From assembly GCA_964631835.1 (NCBI GenBank), contig CAZWAD010000005.1:1-64000 (forward strand): DNA of 64,000 bases. The letters run 5' to 3'. A model generated the notes under the pieces. That model saw nothing but the letters and a program-made list of their open reading frames with translations, did not search any database and was not told the DNA's origin. Position 1 is the first letter of the stretch, and each line of letters starts with the position of its first letter. The DNA is from Bog-950 sp964631835. Lineage in GTDB: Bacteria > Bacteroidota > Bacteroidia > Chitinophagales > LD1. This document shows positions 42,994-50,750 of the stretch, in pieces. Made by a program: the position numbers and the translations under genes.

Positions 42994-45540
42994 ATGTTTC
43001 AAAGAGTTGTATTCATCGCTCCTCTGGTTTTCTTATCAGTTTTTTCATGGGCTCAAAAAACAGGAGTCATTCTCGGCACTGTTACCGACTCAACCGGTAA
43101 GGGTTTGGAGTTTATTGATGTGGTGGTTGAAGAAAACCAGCGCTACAAGGCATCCAGTGATTCAAATGGTAAGTTTACTTTGGTTGTTCCTGCTGATAAA
43201 AAAATCACACTCGTTTTTTCTTCCTTAAACATTATCCCGTTCCGGGGAAGAATCACCGTTGATGAAGGTGATACAATCAGCATTACACAGGAAGTGGCTG
43301 TAAAGGAAAACATAAAAAGCGAAGTAAAAATTATCGGGGAGAGGAAAGACGGGCAGGTGAGTACGGTGAATGTGGAGAATCAGTTTTTTATTTCTTCGGT
43401 GAATGAAAGTTTCGAATCGAACCTTCAGTTTCAGACATTGGGAACTTCCAAGACCAATGAACTTTCATCAGCCTATTCTGTCCGTGGGGGGAACTTTGAC
43501 GAAAACCTGGTTTATGTCAACGACTTTGAAGTTTACCGTCCTTTCCTCATTCGCTCGGGGCAACAGGAAGGATTGAGTTTTGTAAACGGAAGTTTGGTAA
43601 GTAATGCAAAATTTTCCTCCGGGGGATTTCAGGCCCGCTATGGCGATAAAATGAGCAGCGTGCTCGATGTTACCTATAAACGGCCGAAGTATATTTCAGG
43701 GAGTATTTATGGAAGTTTACTTGGTGTTGGCGGACACATCGAGGGTTGCGACAAATCAAAACGCTTTACTTTTCTTGCCGGTGTTCGTCAGCGGCTGAGC
43801 CAGTATATTTTAAGGAGTTTAGAAATACAGGGGCAATACAGCCCTAACTTTTTAGACGCACAGGTGTTTCTTACTTACACTACAAAAAATCAACAATGGG
43901 GTGTTGAGCTAATCAGCAATTATTCGCGCAACCAGTTTGTGTTCAAACCGGTTAACCGCGAAACAAGTTTTGGTTTGCTCACCGATGTAAAAAAACTTAC
44001 GGTTTATTTCGATGGTCAGGAGGCAGACAAGTATCATACCCTGATGAACGGCTTGGCGCTTATCTATGCGCCCACCGACAGCCTGCGCATTAAGTTTCTT
44101 TGCTCATATTATTTCAACCGCGAGAAGGAAGCGTATGATATTCTTGGAGAATATTATCTGAGCCAGGTAGAAAGCGATTTAGGGAAAGATAATTTCGGGG
44201 ATATCCTTTACAGCCTCGGAGTTGGAGGACTGCACGACTGGGCGCGCAATGTTTTAAACACCGATATTTATTATGCCGGTACGCGCGGCTCCTGGTTTAA
44301 AGGGCAACACAACCTGCAATGGGGTGTTGACTACAAACACGAGGTAATTCAGGATAAATTAAACGAATGGGACCGGTTAGACTCTGCCGGTCACTCATTG
44401 CCTTACGACTATGTGCAGGATTTCAATAATCCGTTTATCGTTGACACCAACACCTATTTCCTCAGCGATAAAAATCAAATCGGGTTCAATGGAGTTTTGA
44501 AATCTTCCTTCAACCTGCAGTCCAATCGAATTTCCGCTTTTATACAAGATACCTGGAAGTTTGGTGACTCTTCAAAGTTCAGCCTGAATTACGGAGTGCG
44601 ATTTACTTACTGGGATGTAAACAAAGAACCGGTGATTACTCCCCGTGCTCAATTCAGCTATAAACCCAAAGGCAAAGCAGATATTGTTGTTACTGCTGCC
44701 GTGGGCACCTATTATCAGCCTCCGTTTTACCGCGAAATGAGGCAGTTGAACGGTTATGTAAATACTGCCCTGAAAGCTCAGAAATCGGTTCATGCCGTTG
44801 TTGGATTTAATTATGCTTTCAAAGCATGGAAACGGAATTTCAGTTTCACTACTGAGGCGTACTACAAATATTTGTGGGATATGGTTCCGTTTAAATACGA
44901 CAACGTCCTGATTCGTTATCTCGGAACAAACTCATCGAAGGGTTATGCTGCCGGAATAGATATGCGCCTGAATGGCGAATTGGTGGAAGGCGCTGAAAGC
45001 TGGATAAGTTTAAGTGTGATGAAAACCGCTGAAGACCTGATTGGTGACAAGCGAATTGCTTATTACGATTCCAGCGGCCGCGAAGTATCAGCCAGTGCAG
45101 ATTATGTCAGCACCGACACCATTTCTCCCGGTTACATTCCCCGCCCTACCGATCAGCGGGTGAACTTTGCCATGTTTTTTCAGGATTACATTCCCAAGTT
45201 CAGGTTCATCAAAGTACACATGAGCCTCGTTTTCGGAACGGGGCTGCCTTTTGGTCCTCCGGGTAACGACAAATACAAAGATGTTCTGCGCCTGCCACCT
45301 TACCGCAGGGTTGACATCGGTTTCAGCGGGCAACTGTGGAATCCGGTGTGGGCTAAAACAAAAAACAAATTCAATCAGGGATTAAAAGGAGTTTGGATTT
45401 CGCTGGAAGTGTTCAATATTTTCGGTATTACCAATACGGTTTCATACCTCTGGGTGCGCGATATTGGCAATACCCAATATGCCGTTCCCAATTACCTCTC
45501 ATCGCGGAGAATTAACGCGAAAGTGCTGGTGAATTTTTAG
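42994..45540 (+). CDS. TonB-dependent receptor with CarboxypepD-reg domain
   Basis: About 848 residues from the ATG at 42994, which begins a signal peptide (MFQRVVFIAPLVFLSVFSWA). The earlier ATG at 42952 overlaps rpe and would hide it. Carboxypeptidase-regulatory-like domain (GVILGTVTDSTGKGLEFIDV), plug with SAYSVRGGNFDENLVYVND, then a 22-strand-type barrel ending in ...AKVLVNF. Outer-membrane importer of siderophores, oligomers or vitamins; ligand unknown and no SusD partner present. Confidence 0.93.
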   Translation: MFQRVVFIAPLVFLSVFSWAQKTGVILGTVTDSTGKGLEFIDVVVEENQRYKASSDSNGKFTLVVPADKKITLVFSSLNIIPFRGRITVDEGDTISITQEVAVKENIKSEVKIIGERKDGQVSTVNVENQFFISSVNESFESNLQFQTLGTSKTNELSSAYSVRGGNFDENLVYVNDFEVYRPFLIRSGQQEGLSFVNGSLVSNAKFSSGGFQARYGDKMSSVLDVTYKRPKYISGSIYGSLLGVGGHIEGCDKSKRFTFLAGVRQRLSQYILRSLEIQGQYSPNFLDAQVFLTYTTKNQQWGVELISNYSRNQFVFKPVNRETSFGLLTDVKKLTVYFDGQEADKYHTLMNGLALIYAPTDSLRIKFLCSYYFNREKEAYDILGEYYLSQVESDLGKDNFGDILYSLGVGGLHDWARNVLNTDIYYAGTRGSWFKGQHNLQWGVDYKHEVIQDKLNEWDRLDSAGHSLPYDYVQDFNNPFIVDTNTYFLSDKNQIGFNGVLKSSFNLQSNRISAFIQDTWKFGDSSKFSLNYGVRFTYWDVNKEPVITPRAQFSYKPKGKADIVVTAAVGTYYQPPFYREMRQLNGYVNTALKAQKSVHAVVGFNYAFKAWKRNFSFTTEAYYKYLWDMVPFKYDNVLIRYLGTNSSKGYAAGIDMRLNGELVEGAESWISLSVMKTAEDLIGDKRIAYYDSSGREVSASADYVSTDTISPGYIPRPTDQRVNFAMFFQDYIPKFRFIKVHMSLVFGTGLPFGPPGNDKYKDVLRLPPYRRVDIGFSGQLWNPVWAKTKNKFNQGLKGVWISLEVFNIFGITNTVSYLWVRDIGNTQYAVPNYLSSRRINAKVLVNF

Positions 45541-45651
45541 TCTTTTTTCATCACTTATATCCTCCGGCTTTCTGTGATGTACAGTGCGGTATAACCATTA
45601 TACTAACAGCCTGTTAATAAATTACATAAATATAGATATGAATAAACTTGC

Positions 45652-45679
45652 TTTGTTGGTATAAAAAGTCCTATATTTG
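45652..45679 (+). promoter_or_regulatory. Bacteroidota-type promoter before a small ORF
   Basis: TTTG at 45652 and TATATTTG at 45672-45679. The -7 box is perfect; the spacing (16 bases) is slightly short. The roughly 90-base leader that follows contains AAGCTT elements able to pair (45688 region with 45732 region), so the transcript starts with structured RNA or may itself be an sRNA. Confidence 0.55.
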
Positions 45680-45769
45680 TGCCATAAAGCTTATAAAAAG
45701 GTGCGCAACCGTTGATGCTTTACTGATTTTAAGCTTGTTTTTATTAAATAACTGTTGAAACCATTTTTT

Positions 45770-45925
45770 ATGATGATGCTGAATTTCCTGCTGGGCATGT
45801 GCACCTTGTTTGTCCCTCTTTTTATTTACCGCGGTTTTCTTTGGCTGGTTGATTCCAGGAGGAAAAGTGTAACCGTGGCTCCCGAACCGGTAGCTGATAC
45901 TGAGCTTACATTAGCTGCAAGCTAA
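45770..45925 (+). CDS. Small membrane protein, 51 residues
   Basis: MMMLNFLLGMCTLFVPLFIY then RGFLWLVDSRRKS and a short acidic tail. It has one transmembrane helix with a basic end. Three ATGs in tandem make the exact start uncertain. It follows a good promoter and a structured leader, and stands alone between two unrelated genes. No family recognised. Confidence 0.5.
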   Translation: MMMLNFLLGMCTLFVPLFIYRGFLWLVDSRRKSVTVAPEPVADTELTLAAS

Positions 45926-46156
45926 CCAGTCGGTATAATTAGTTTACCACCCCTAAACCCTGTTTATACCGGGTTGGGCGGATTTTATTGCTGATTTAAA
46001 CTCCCTATTTCCACCCCCGGCAGATCTGCTCCTGCAGCCTGATATTTTATTGCTGTCTCAAGAACCAAACACGGCAAGGCTTTTTCCAAAAGCAGTGATG
46101 CGGCAATTCACATAGGATATGGAAAAACTTACAAGCCATATTTAATTAAAACCCGT

Positions 46157-46164
46157 TAACTTTG
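46157..46164 (+). promoter_or_regulatory. -7 promoter box of the AlkB-like gene (TAACTTTG)
   Basis: TAACTTTG matches TAnnTTTG and lies 19 bases before the ATG of the monooxygenase gene. No clear -33 TTG at 19-20 bases. Confidence 0.5.
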
Positions 46165-46183
46165 AATAACTAAAACTAAGATT

Positions 46184-47251
46184 ATGGGTATCCGGTTTTT
46201 AAAGTACGCTTCACTCTATATCAGTTTTGCCATCATACTTTCCGGTCTTGTGGTTGGCGGTAAATGGGTTTTTATTGCACCGCTTTATGCTTTCGGGTTC
46301 ATTCCGCTTATTGAATTATTTTTCGGAGGCAGCGAGCGCAACATGAGCAAAGCCGAAGAAGAAATTGCCAAAAAAGATATTAAGTATGATTTGATTTTGT
46401 GGAGCGCGGTGCCTATTCAGTTTGCGGTAATGTTTTATTTCCTCAACCGGGTAGATGACGGAACTCTCGCCTGGTGGGAGTTGGGCGGTATGATTTTTAC
46501 TTTCGGTGTTTCCTGTGGCGTTCTCGGAATTAACCTGGCTCACGAACTCGGGCACCGGAATACCTGGTACGAGCAGTTGCTCAGCAAAATGCTTCTGGCT
46601 ACTTCGCTTTACATGCACTTTTTTATTGAGCACAACCGCGGGCACCATAAAAATGTTTCAACGGATGAAGACCCTGCCTCATCCAAATACGGAGAAAATA
46701 TTTATTCCTTTTTCATACGCTCGGTTACCGGAAGCTGGCTTTCGGCATGGCATATTGAAGGTGAGCGCTTGAAAAAAGCAGGTCAGGGTTTTTGGAGCAT
46801 TCATAACGAAATGCTCGTTTATCAGCTTATTCAAATTGCGCTTCTTGTGTCCATCGCAGTTATCTGGAACTGGCAGGTGATGTTGTGTTTTGTCGGCTCG
46901 GCTACCATCGGCTTTCTTCTGCTTGAAACCGTAAATTACATTGAGCACTACGGCTTGCGCAGAAAGAAAATAGATGGTGAGTATTACGAAAAAGTAATGC
47001 CGGTTCATTCCTGGAATTCCAACCATCCTATTGGAAGAATCATGCTCTTTGAACTTACCCGCCATAGCGACCACCACTATATGGCTTCGCGCAAGTACCA
47101 GGTGCTTCGCCACTTCGACCACAGCCCGCAGATGCCCACCGGTTACCCCGGCATGATGGTGCTTTCTTTAATACCGCCTCTTTGGTTTAAAGTCATGCAT
47201 GCTCAAATTGCCAAGTACCGCGCTACTACCGAAGGCGCTGACCTGGCGTGA
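46184..47251 (+). CDS. AlkB-like membrane di-iron monooxygenase / fatty-acid desaturase superfamily
   Basis: 355 residues, about six transmembrane helices. The diiron histidine boxes are complete: HELGHR, EHNRGHHKNV, the NYIEHYGL motif and RHSDHHYMASRKYQ. NYIEHYGL plus RHSDHH are characteristic of alkane 1-monooxygenases as opposed to desaturases. It would hydroxylate the end of alkanes or fatty acyl chains with O2 and electrons from a rubredoxin or ferredoxin. No rubredoxin gene is adjacent. The natural substrate may be an alkyl chain of the cell's own lipids. Confidence 0.9.
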   Translation: MGIRFLKYASLYISFAIILSGLVVGGKWVFIAPLYAFGFIPLIELFFGGSERNMSKAEEEIAKKDIKYDLILWSAVPIQFAVMFYFLNRVDDGTLAWWELGGMIFTFGVSCGVLGINLAHELGHRNTWYEQLLSKMLLATSLYMHFFIEHNRGHHKNVSTDEDPASSKYGENIYSFFIRSVTGSWLSAWHIEGERLKKAGQGFWSIHNEMLVYQLIQIALLVSIAVIWNWQVMLCFVGSATIGFLLLETVNYIEHYGLRRKKIDGEYYEKVMPVHSWNSNHPIGRIMLFELTRHSDHHYMASRKYQVLRHFDHSPQMPTGYPGMMVLSLIPPLWFKVMHAQIAKYRATTEGADLA

Positions 47252-47297
47252 CAGGTCCCCGCTGCTTGCTGAAAAGCCGGAGCCGGAGAACATAAAA

Positions 47298-47322
47298 AAA
47301 GCCCTGCAAAAACAGGGCTTTT
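47298..47322. terminator. Bidirectional hairpin terminator
   Basis: AAAGCCCTG - loop CAAAAA - CAGGGCTTTT with A-run before and T-rich after. It lies between the AlkB-like gene and the convergent 407-residue protein gene. Confidence 0.88.
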
Positions 47323-47362
47323 GTATTTCTCCCGCAGCTAGTAGCTCGCAGCCTGCTGCTTT

Positions 47363-48586
47363 TTACTGCACAGCCGTAAAGGTAAGTTTGTAATGTCCTT
47401 CTGCTCCACCGGTGTTCTGCACGTTCAGTTTGGTGTTAGCTCCGCCAAAGCCGAGCAGGGTGGAGAACTCTTCAATGCTTATGGTGGTGATACCCGGTGC
47501 GCGCTCGTAGAAAACACCTGCCGGTGGATCACCGGCATTGGGTGAGGAGTAGAACTTGAGCGTAGAACCGGTGATTTCGAAAATCACCATCGTAGCTGGC
47601 GAAGGATTTAAACCGGGAAGCGGAATGTTTTTAATGAGCGCAGGGCCTACATCGCCTTCAAATATGAGCGAAGAACCGGTACCGGTTGGATTGAGCAACA
47701 CGGTTGCCTCATGTTTTTTTCCGGAAGCTATCATCACGTTGCTCAGCGCACCGTCTTCAAATAGTTTGTGTTTGATGATGAAGTTGTGGGGGCCTTCTTC
47801 AATATCTTTATAAGTAACAAAGCCGAGTTTGGTGGTGCGCTTGAAGGTACCGGAGGCATCGCGGTACACTTTGGCGCTCCGCAGAGGTGCATTATTTGCT
47901 TTATTAAGAACAAGGATTTTGAGGACGGTAGTGAAAGCAGCAGGGTCAATGATTTCGCGAGCTTGAAAATATCCGCTCCAGAACATATTCTCCGTTTCCT
48001 CAATCGTATTCACCATCTTATCCATCTGACCCACCAGCAATTCATCAATCAACTCTCTTATCATATTATGCGCCTGCTTATTCGCCTGGCTTTTGCTCAC
48101 AATCGCCTGCCTCGTTTCTCCCGTTTTCGTCCGGTATAAATTTACCGCTGCCTGCAAATCTGTTACATCGCTTGCCACTAACCCAAACGGTGTCGCCCCC
48201 GCTGTATTGGCATCCGCAGCATCATGTATCTGCTGGCATACATCATCCACATCTTCATTGGCCAGCTTATTCAGTTTCGCCTTGGTAAAATTTACAAGCG
48301 CCTTCAGCGTATTGTTGTTAGTCGAGTTCGCAAAAGCCAGTGTCGCACTAGCGCACTTAAACGCCTTGCTTATCATCAGCGCCCGCAGCACTCTTACATC
48401 TGTCGTCACTCCCGTAGTGCTTGCACCGCCCAGCTGGTTCATGCCGTCTATCAGCACCCGCTTGTCCTTTACATCCTGCAGGCGCAGCGCAAAGTTTGGT
48501 ATGCCTGCCGTTGCTGCTGTGTTCAGGTCGCAGTAACTGGTTAAACCATCAATCATGTTCACCCGTTTATTATCTTTTTCATTCAT
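47363..48586 (-). CDS. Hypothetical protein, helical N-half and beta-rich C-half
   Basis: 407 residues, no signal peptide seen. The first 210 residues are predicted mostly helical and rich in Ala/Asn/Lys (FTKAKLNKLANEDVDDVCQQ). The second half begins with a carboxypeptidase-regulatory-like repeat (NNAPLRSAKVYRDASGTFKR, YKDIEEGPHNFIIK) and ends in beta strands (HYKLTFTAVQ). I do not recognise the family. The last residues are hydrophobic as in some secreted C-terminal strands. It has its own unit between a terminator and a long gap. Function unknown. Confidence 0.75.
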   Translation of the reverse strand: MNEKDNKRVNMIDGLTSYCDLNTAATAGIPNFALRLQDVKDKRVLIDGMNQLGGASTTGVTTDVRVLRALMISKAFKCASATLAFANSTNNNTLKALVNFTKAKLNKLANEDVDDVCQQIHDAADANTAGATPFGLVASDVTDLQAAVNLYRTKTGETRQAIVSKSQANKQAHNMIRELIDELLVGQMDKMVNTIEETENMFWSGYFQAREIIDPAAFTTVLKILVLNKANNAPLRSAKVYRDASGTFKRTTKLGFVTYKDIEEGPHNFIIKHKLFEDGALSNVMIASGKKHEATVLLNPTGTGSSLIFEGDVGPALIKNIPLPGLNPSPATMVIFEITGSTLKFYSSPNAGDPPAGVFYERAPGITTISIEEFSTLLGFGGANTKLNVQNTGGAEGHYKLTFTAVQ

Positions 48587-49215
48587 AACATTCGCTTTTC
48601 TTTTTTGCTGCCAGCGTTAGCAGGGTTTTATTTGTTTTTATTCTTAGATGTCAAATCCGTGCCATTCCATAAAAACCTGCCTCACATTAACTTTTGTTTA
48701 CAATCATTTGTTAACGGGCTCACCCCTCATATACTCTTATATATGCCTTGTTAAATTTTTAAGAAAACGCTGTCATTCTGAGTGAGGCTTTGTGAGCGAA
48801 GAACCTTGCATTTATCTCCTCTCTGCCCTGCCAGTTGCTATGCAAGAGAGGCAGGGGTGTGTAGTATTTTCAATCATGCTCCAATCATTTAATCACCAAA
48901 AGAACTTGTAGCACGAAAGCGCGAACTAATTTTAAAACTCTAATTTTGAATGGCGCGAATAAAGCGGAAGCTTACACTTTCGCGCAGCGTTGGGGACATA
49001 GCGCCTAAGTGTTTTTTCATTAGCCCATACTTCGTAGTCTCCTGCTTTCTTTTCTGCCCGTCAGGTTGTAAAATTTGCGGTTCATTGTATCCGCTGAAAA
49101 ATAAATCGTGCGCTGCAATAATCACCCCATTTATTTTTGCTCTCCGCGCAAATACAAACAGCCAATAGCGAATTGTTTTTATTTGCACAACAACTAACTC
49201 AAGCAAGAATAAAAC
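48587..49215. other. Non-coding gap with a dispersed repeat
   Basis: About 630 bp without a convincing gene. The minus-strand and plus-strand ORFs of 70-90 codons at 48940-49206 lack family features. It holds a copy of the CATTCTGAG-type repeat (separate entry). ATTTGCACAACAAC at about 49184 is the only weak promoter-like motif before the PP2C gene. Confidence 0.5.
48771..48811 (+). repeat. CATTCTGAG...GCGAAGAA dispersed element
   Basis: TGTCATTCTGAGTGAGGC...GAGCGAAGAACC resembles the short 'CATTCTGAGCGAAGCGAAGAATC' sequence that recurs in many bacterial genomes, Bacteroidota included. Only one copy was noticed in this window. Confidence 0.5.
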
Positions 49216-50250
49216 ATGACCATCATTTACATTGTTAGTGCTTTAGTTGTCGTGTTGCTACTTTATTTCCTACTTAATCGTTTTAAAACAAACAAAAAGC
49301 AAACCGATAATCAGGAAACAGAGGTTAAGCATGAAACAGATTCGGAAACCCCGATAGAAAGTCCGGTTGTTCATAAGAAAGAAGAAACTGATTTACCTGA
49401 AAGCCCTGAAATTGAGTTTGGAGAAAGACCCGAAATAAGCAGGTATAACAAATGGCTCAATCCGCCAAATGGATTTATAGAAATGGAACACGGTGTGGTA
49501 GATGATGAACCAAAGCAACCTCTTCAAAAGGAAAAGTATTTTACACTCATGAATTCCATTGCTTTCACCAACTCCGGCTCCCGCCCTTCCAATCAGGACA
49601 CATACTTTGAAGGTGAAAACCTCTTCATAGTTTGCGATGGTGTTGGTGGTGCGGCTTATGGTGATGTTGCTTCCAAACTTGCCTGCAATTCTTTTGCCGA
49701 CTACTTTAAAAACAATCAATCCAATATTTACGGCTACGCTTTTTTAAACGAAGCACTAAAATATACTATCAGCAACTTTCAGGAAACCGAAAACCAACAT
49801 CCTGAAATGAAAGGCATGGCTACGACCATTGTCTTAGTCAACTTCGATAAGTTCGGAGCAATCGTAGCTTGGCTTGGTGACAGCCGCCTATACCACATCC
49901 GCAACGGTGAAATACTTTTCGTTACCGAAGACCACTCTCTTATTAACGATTTACGCAAACAAGGCAACACTGACGAAGAGAAACTCAAAAATATTCGCAG
50001 CTACATCACAAAATCTCTAAGTGCAAAAACAGAAACCGAGTTCTCTTTTCAGGAAATTGAATCAGCAAAAATTCAAAAAGGCGATTACTTCTTTCTTTGT
50101 ACCGATGGTGTTCGCGAAAACATCACCGATGAAATTCTCTGCAATGAACTAAACACCCAAAACTCGTTGGAGCAAAAAGCACAAAAAATCTTTTCTCTTT
50201 GCGAAGGAAAGACAAGAGATAATTTTACTTTTCAAATTATAGAAATATAA
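49216..50250 (+). CDS. PP2C-family Ser/Thr phosphatase, membrane-tethered
   Basis: 344 residues. An N-terminal membrane helix (IIYIVSALVVVLLLYFLLNRF), a charged linker to about residue 105, then the catalytic PP2C domain. That domain has SRPSNQDTYF, the metal motif CDGVGGAAYGD (D141), AWLGDSRLYHIRNGEI, and LCTDGVRENI, ending in DNFTFQIIEI. It removes phosphate from Ser/Thr. First in an operon with a membrane protein, a Ser/Thr kinase and a cyclase-like gene (4, 4 and -1 bp gaps). Kinase and phosphatase therefore probably act on the same targets. Confidence 0.95.
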   Translation: MTIIYIVSALVVVLLLYFLLNRFKTNKKQTDNQETEVKHETDSETPIESPVVHKKEETDLPESPEIEFGERPEISRYNKWLNPPNGFIEMEHGVVDDEPKQPLQKEKYFTLMNSIAFTNSGSRPSNQDTYFEGENLFIVCDGVGGAAYGDVASKLACNSFADYFKNNQSNIYGYAFLNEALKYTISNFQETENQHPEMKGMATTIVLVNFDKFGAIVAWLGDSRLYHIRNGEILFVTEDHSLINDLRKQGNTDEEKLKNIRSYITKSLSAKTETEFSFQEIESAKIQKGDYFFLCTDGVRENITDEILCNELNTQNSLEQKAQKIFSLCEGKTRDNFTFQIIEI

Positions 50251-50251
50251 G
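50215..50251 (+). repeat. Direct repeat, copy A (3' end of PP2C gene)
   Basis: About 37 bp covering the last codons and stop of the PP2C gene. It recurs with about seven mismatches at 50711-50747, at the end of the next gene. Both encode (R)DNxxFQIIEI and a stop. Confidence 0.75.
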
Positions 50252-50254
50252 ACC

Positions 50255-50746
50255 ATGGACTTGCTTATTTTACTCATACCCCTTGCTCCTTGCTTAGTTC
50301 TTGTCCATTCATTTCTTTTTTTCTGGAATGGCAAAACGGTGTTGAATAGATTTGTTTTACTGGTTCCCGAAATCTGGCATCTAATAATTCTTCCGTGTAT
50401 ATATTTAGACCTTGAATGGGGTCCGCACTACGGCAAATACCCTCGTGCAACAATCCCTGAACAATTTCTTTTACCTCTTTCGGTGGTAATATGGATAAGT
50501 GTTGCCGCCTATTTTCTATCGATGCGCAAACAAAATCACACTTCTCTTTTTCGTTGGGCTGCCAATATTCTGATGTTGTGGGGAATTGCCATCAATATAT
50601 GGATGGGTTTAACTGATAAATCATTGGGTGAAATGTGGTTCGTGATAAATCTGCCAATCATACTGCTTTATCTTGTTGCTCTGGTTAACCTGAATGCTTC
50701 GTGGAATTTAAGGGATAACTTAATTTTTCAAATCATAGAAATTTAA
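50255..50746 (+). CDS. Membrane protein of unknown function in the PP2C-kinase operon
   Basis: 163 residues with four to five hydrophobic helices: LILLIPLAPCLVLVHSFLF, LLVPEIWHLIILPCIYL, FLLPLSVVIWISVAAYF, and WFVINLPIILLYLVALV. No family recognised. Odd feature: it ends WNLRDNLIFQIIEI, almost the same as the last ten residues of the PP2C protein encoded just upstream, and the DNA is alike too. In PP2C those residues are the normal final beta strand. Here they look borrowed, perhaps through insertion of this segment at the 3' end of the phosphatase gene. Confidence 0.8.
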   Translation: MDLLILLIPLAPCLVLVHSFLFFWNGKTVLNRFVLLVPEIWHLIILPCIYLDLEWGPHYGKYPRATIPEQFLLPLSVVIWISVAAYFLSMRKQNHTSLFRWAANILMLWGIAINIWMGLTDKSLGEMWFVINLPIILLYLVALVNLNASWNLRDNLIFQIIEI

Positions 50747-50747
50747 G
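50711..50747 (+). repeat. Direct repeat, copy B (3' end of membrane-protein gene)
   Basis: Partner of the repeat at 50215-50251. The two bracket the 163-residue gene, the layout expected if that gene was inserted with duplication of the phosphatase gene's end. Confidence 0.75.
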
Positions 50748-50750
50748 TGC

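Noticed and set aside
48940..49206. Minus-strand ORF of 88 codons before the PP2C gene
   Set aside because: No family features or promoter; it overlaps a plus-strand ORF of similar quality and looks like chance.
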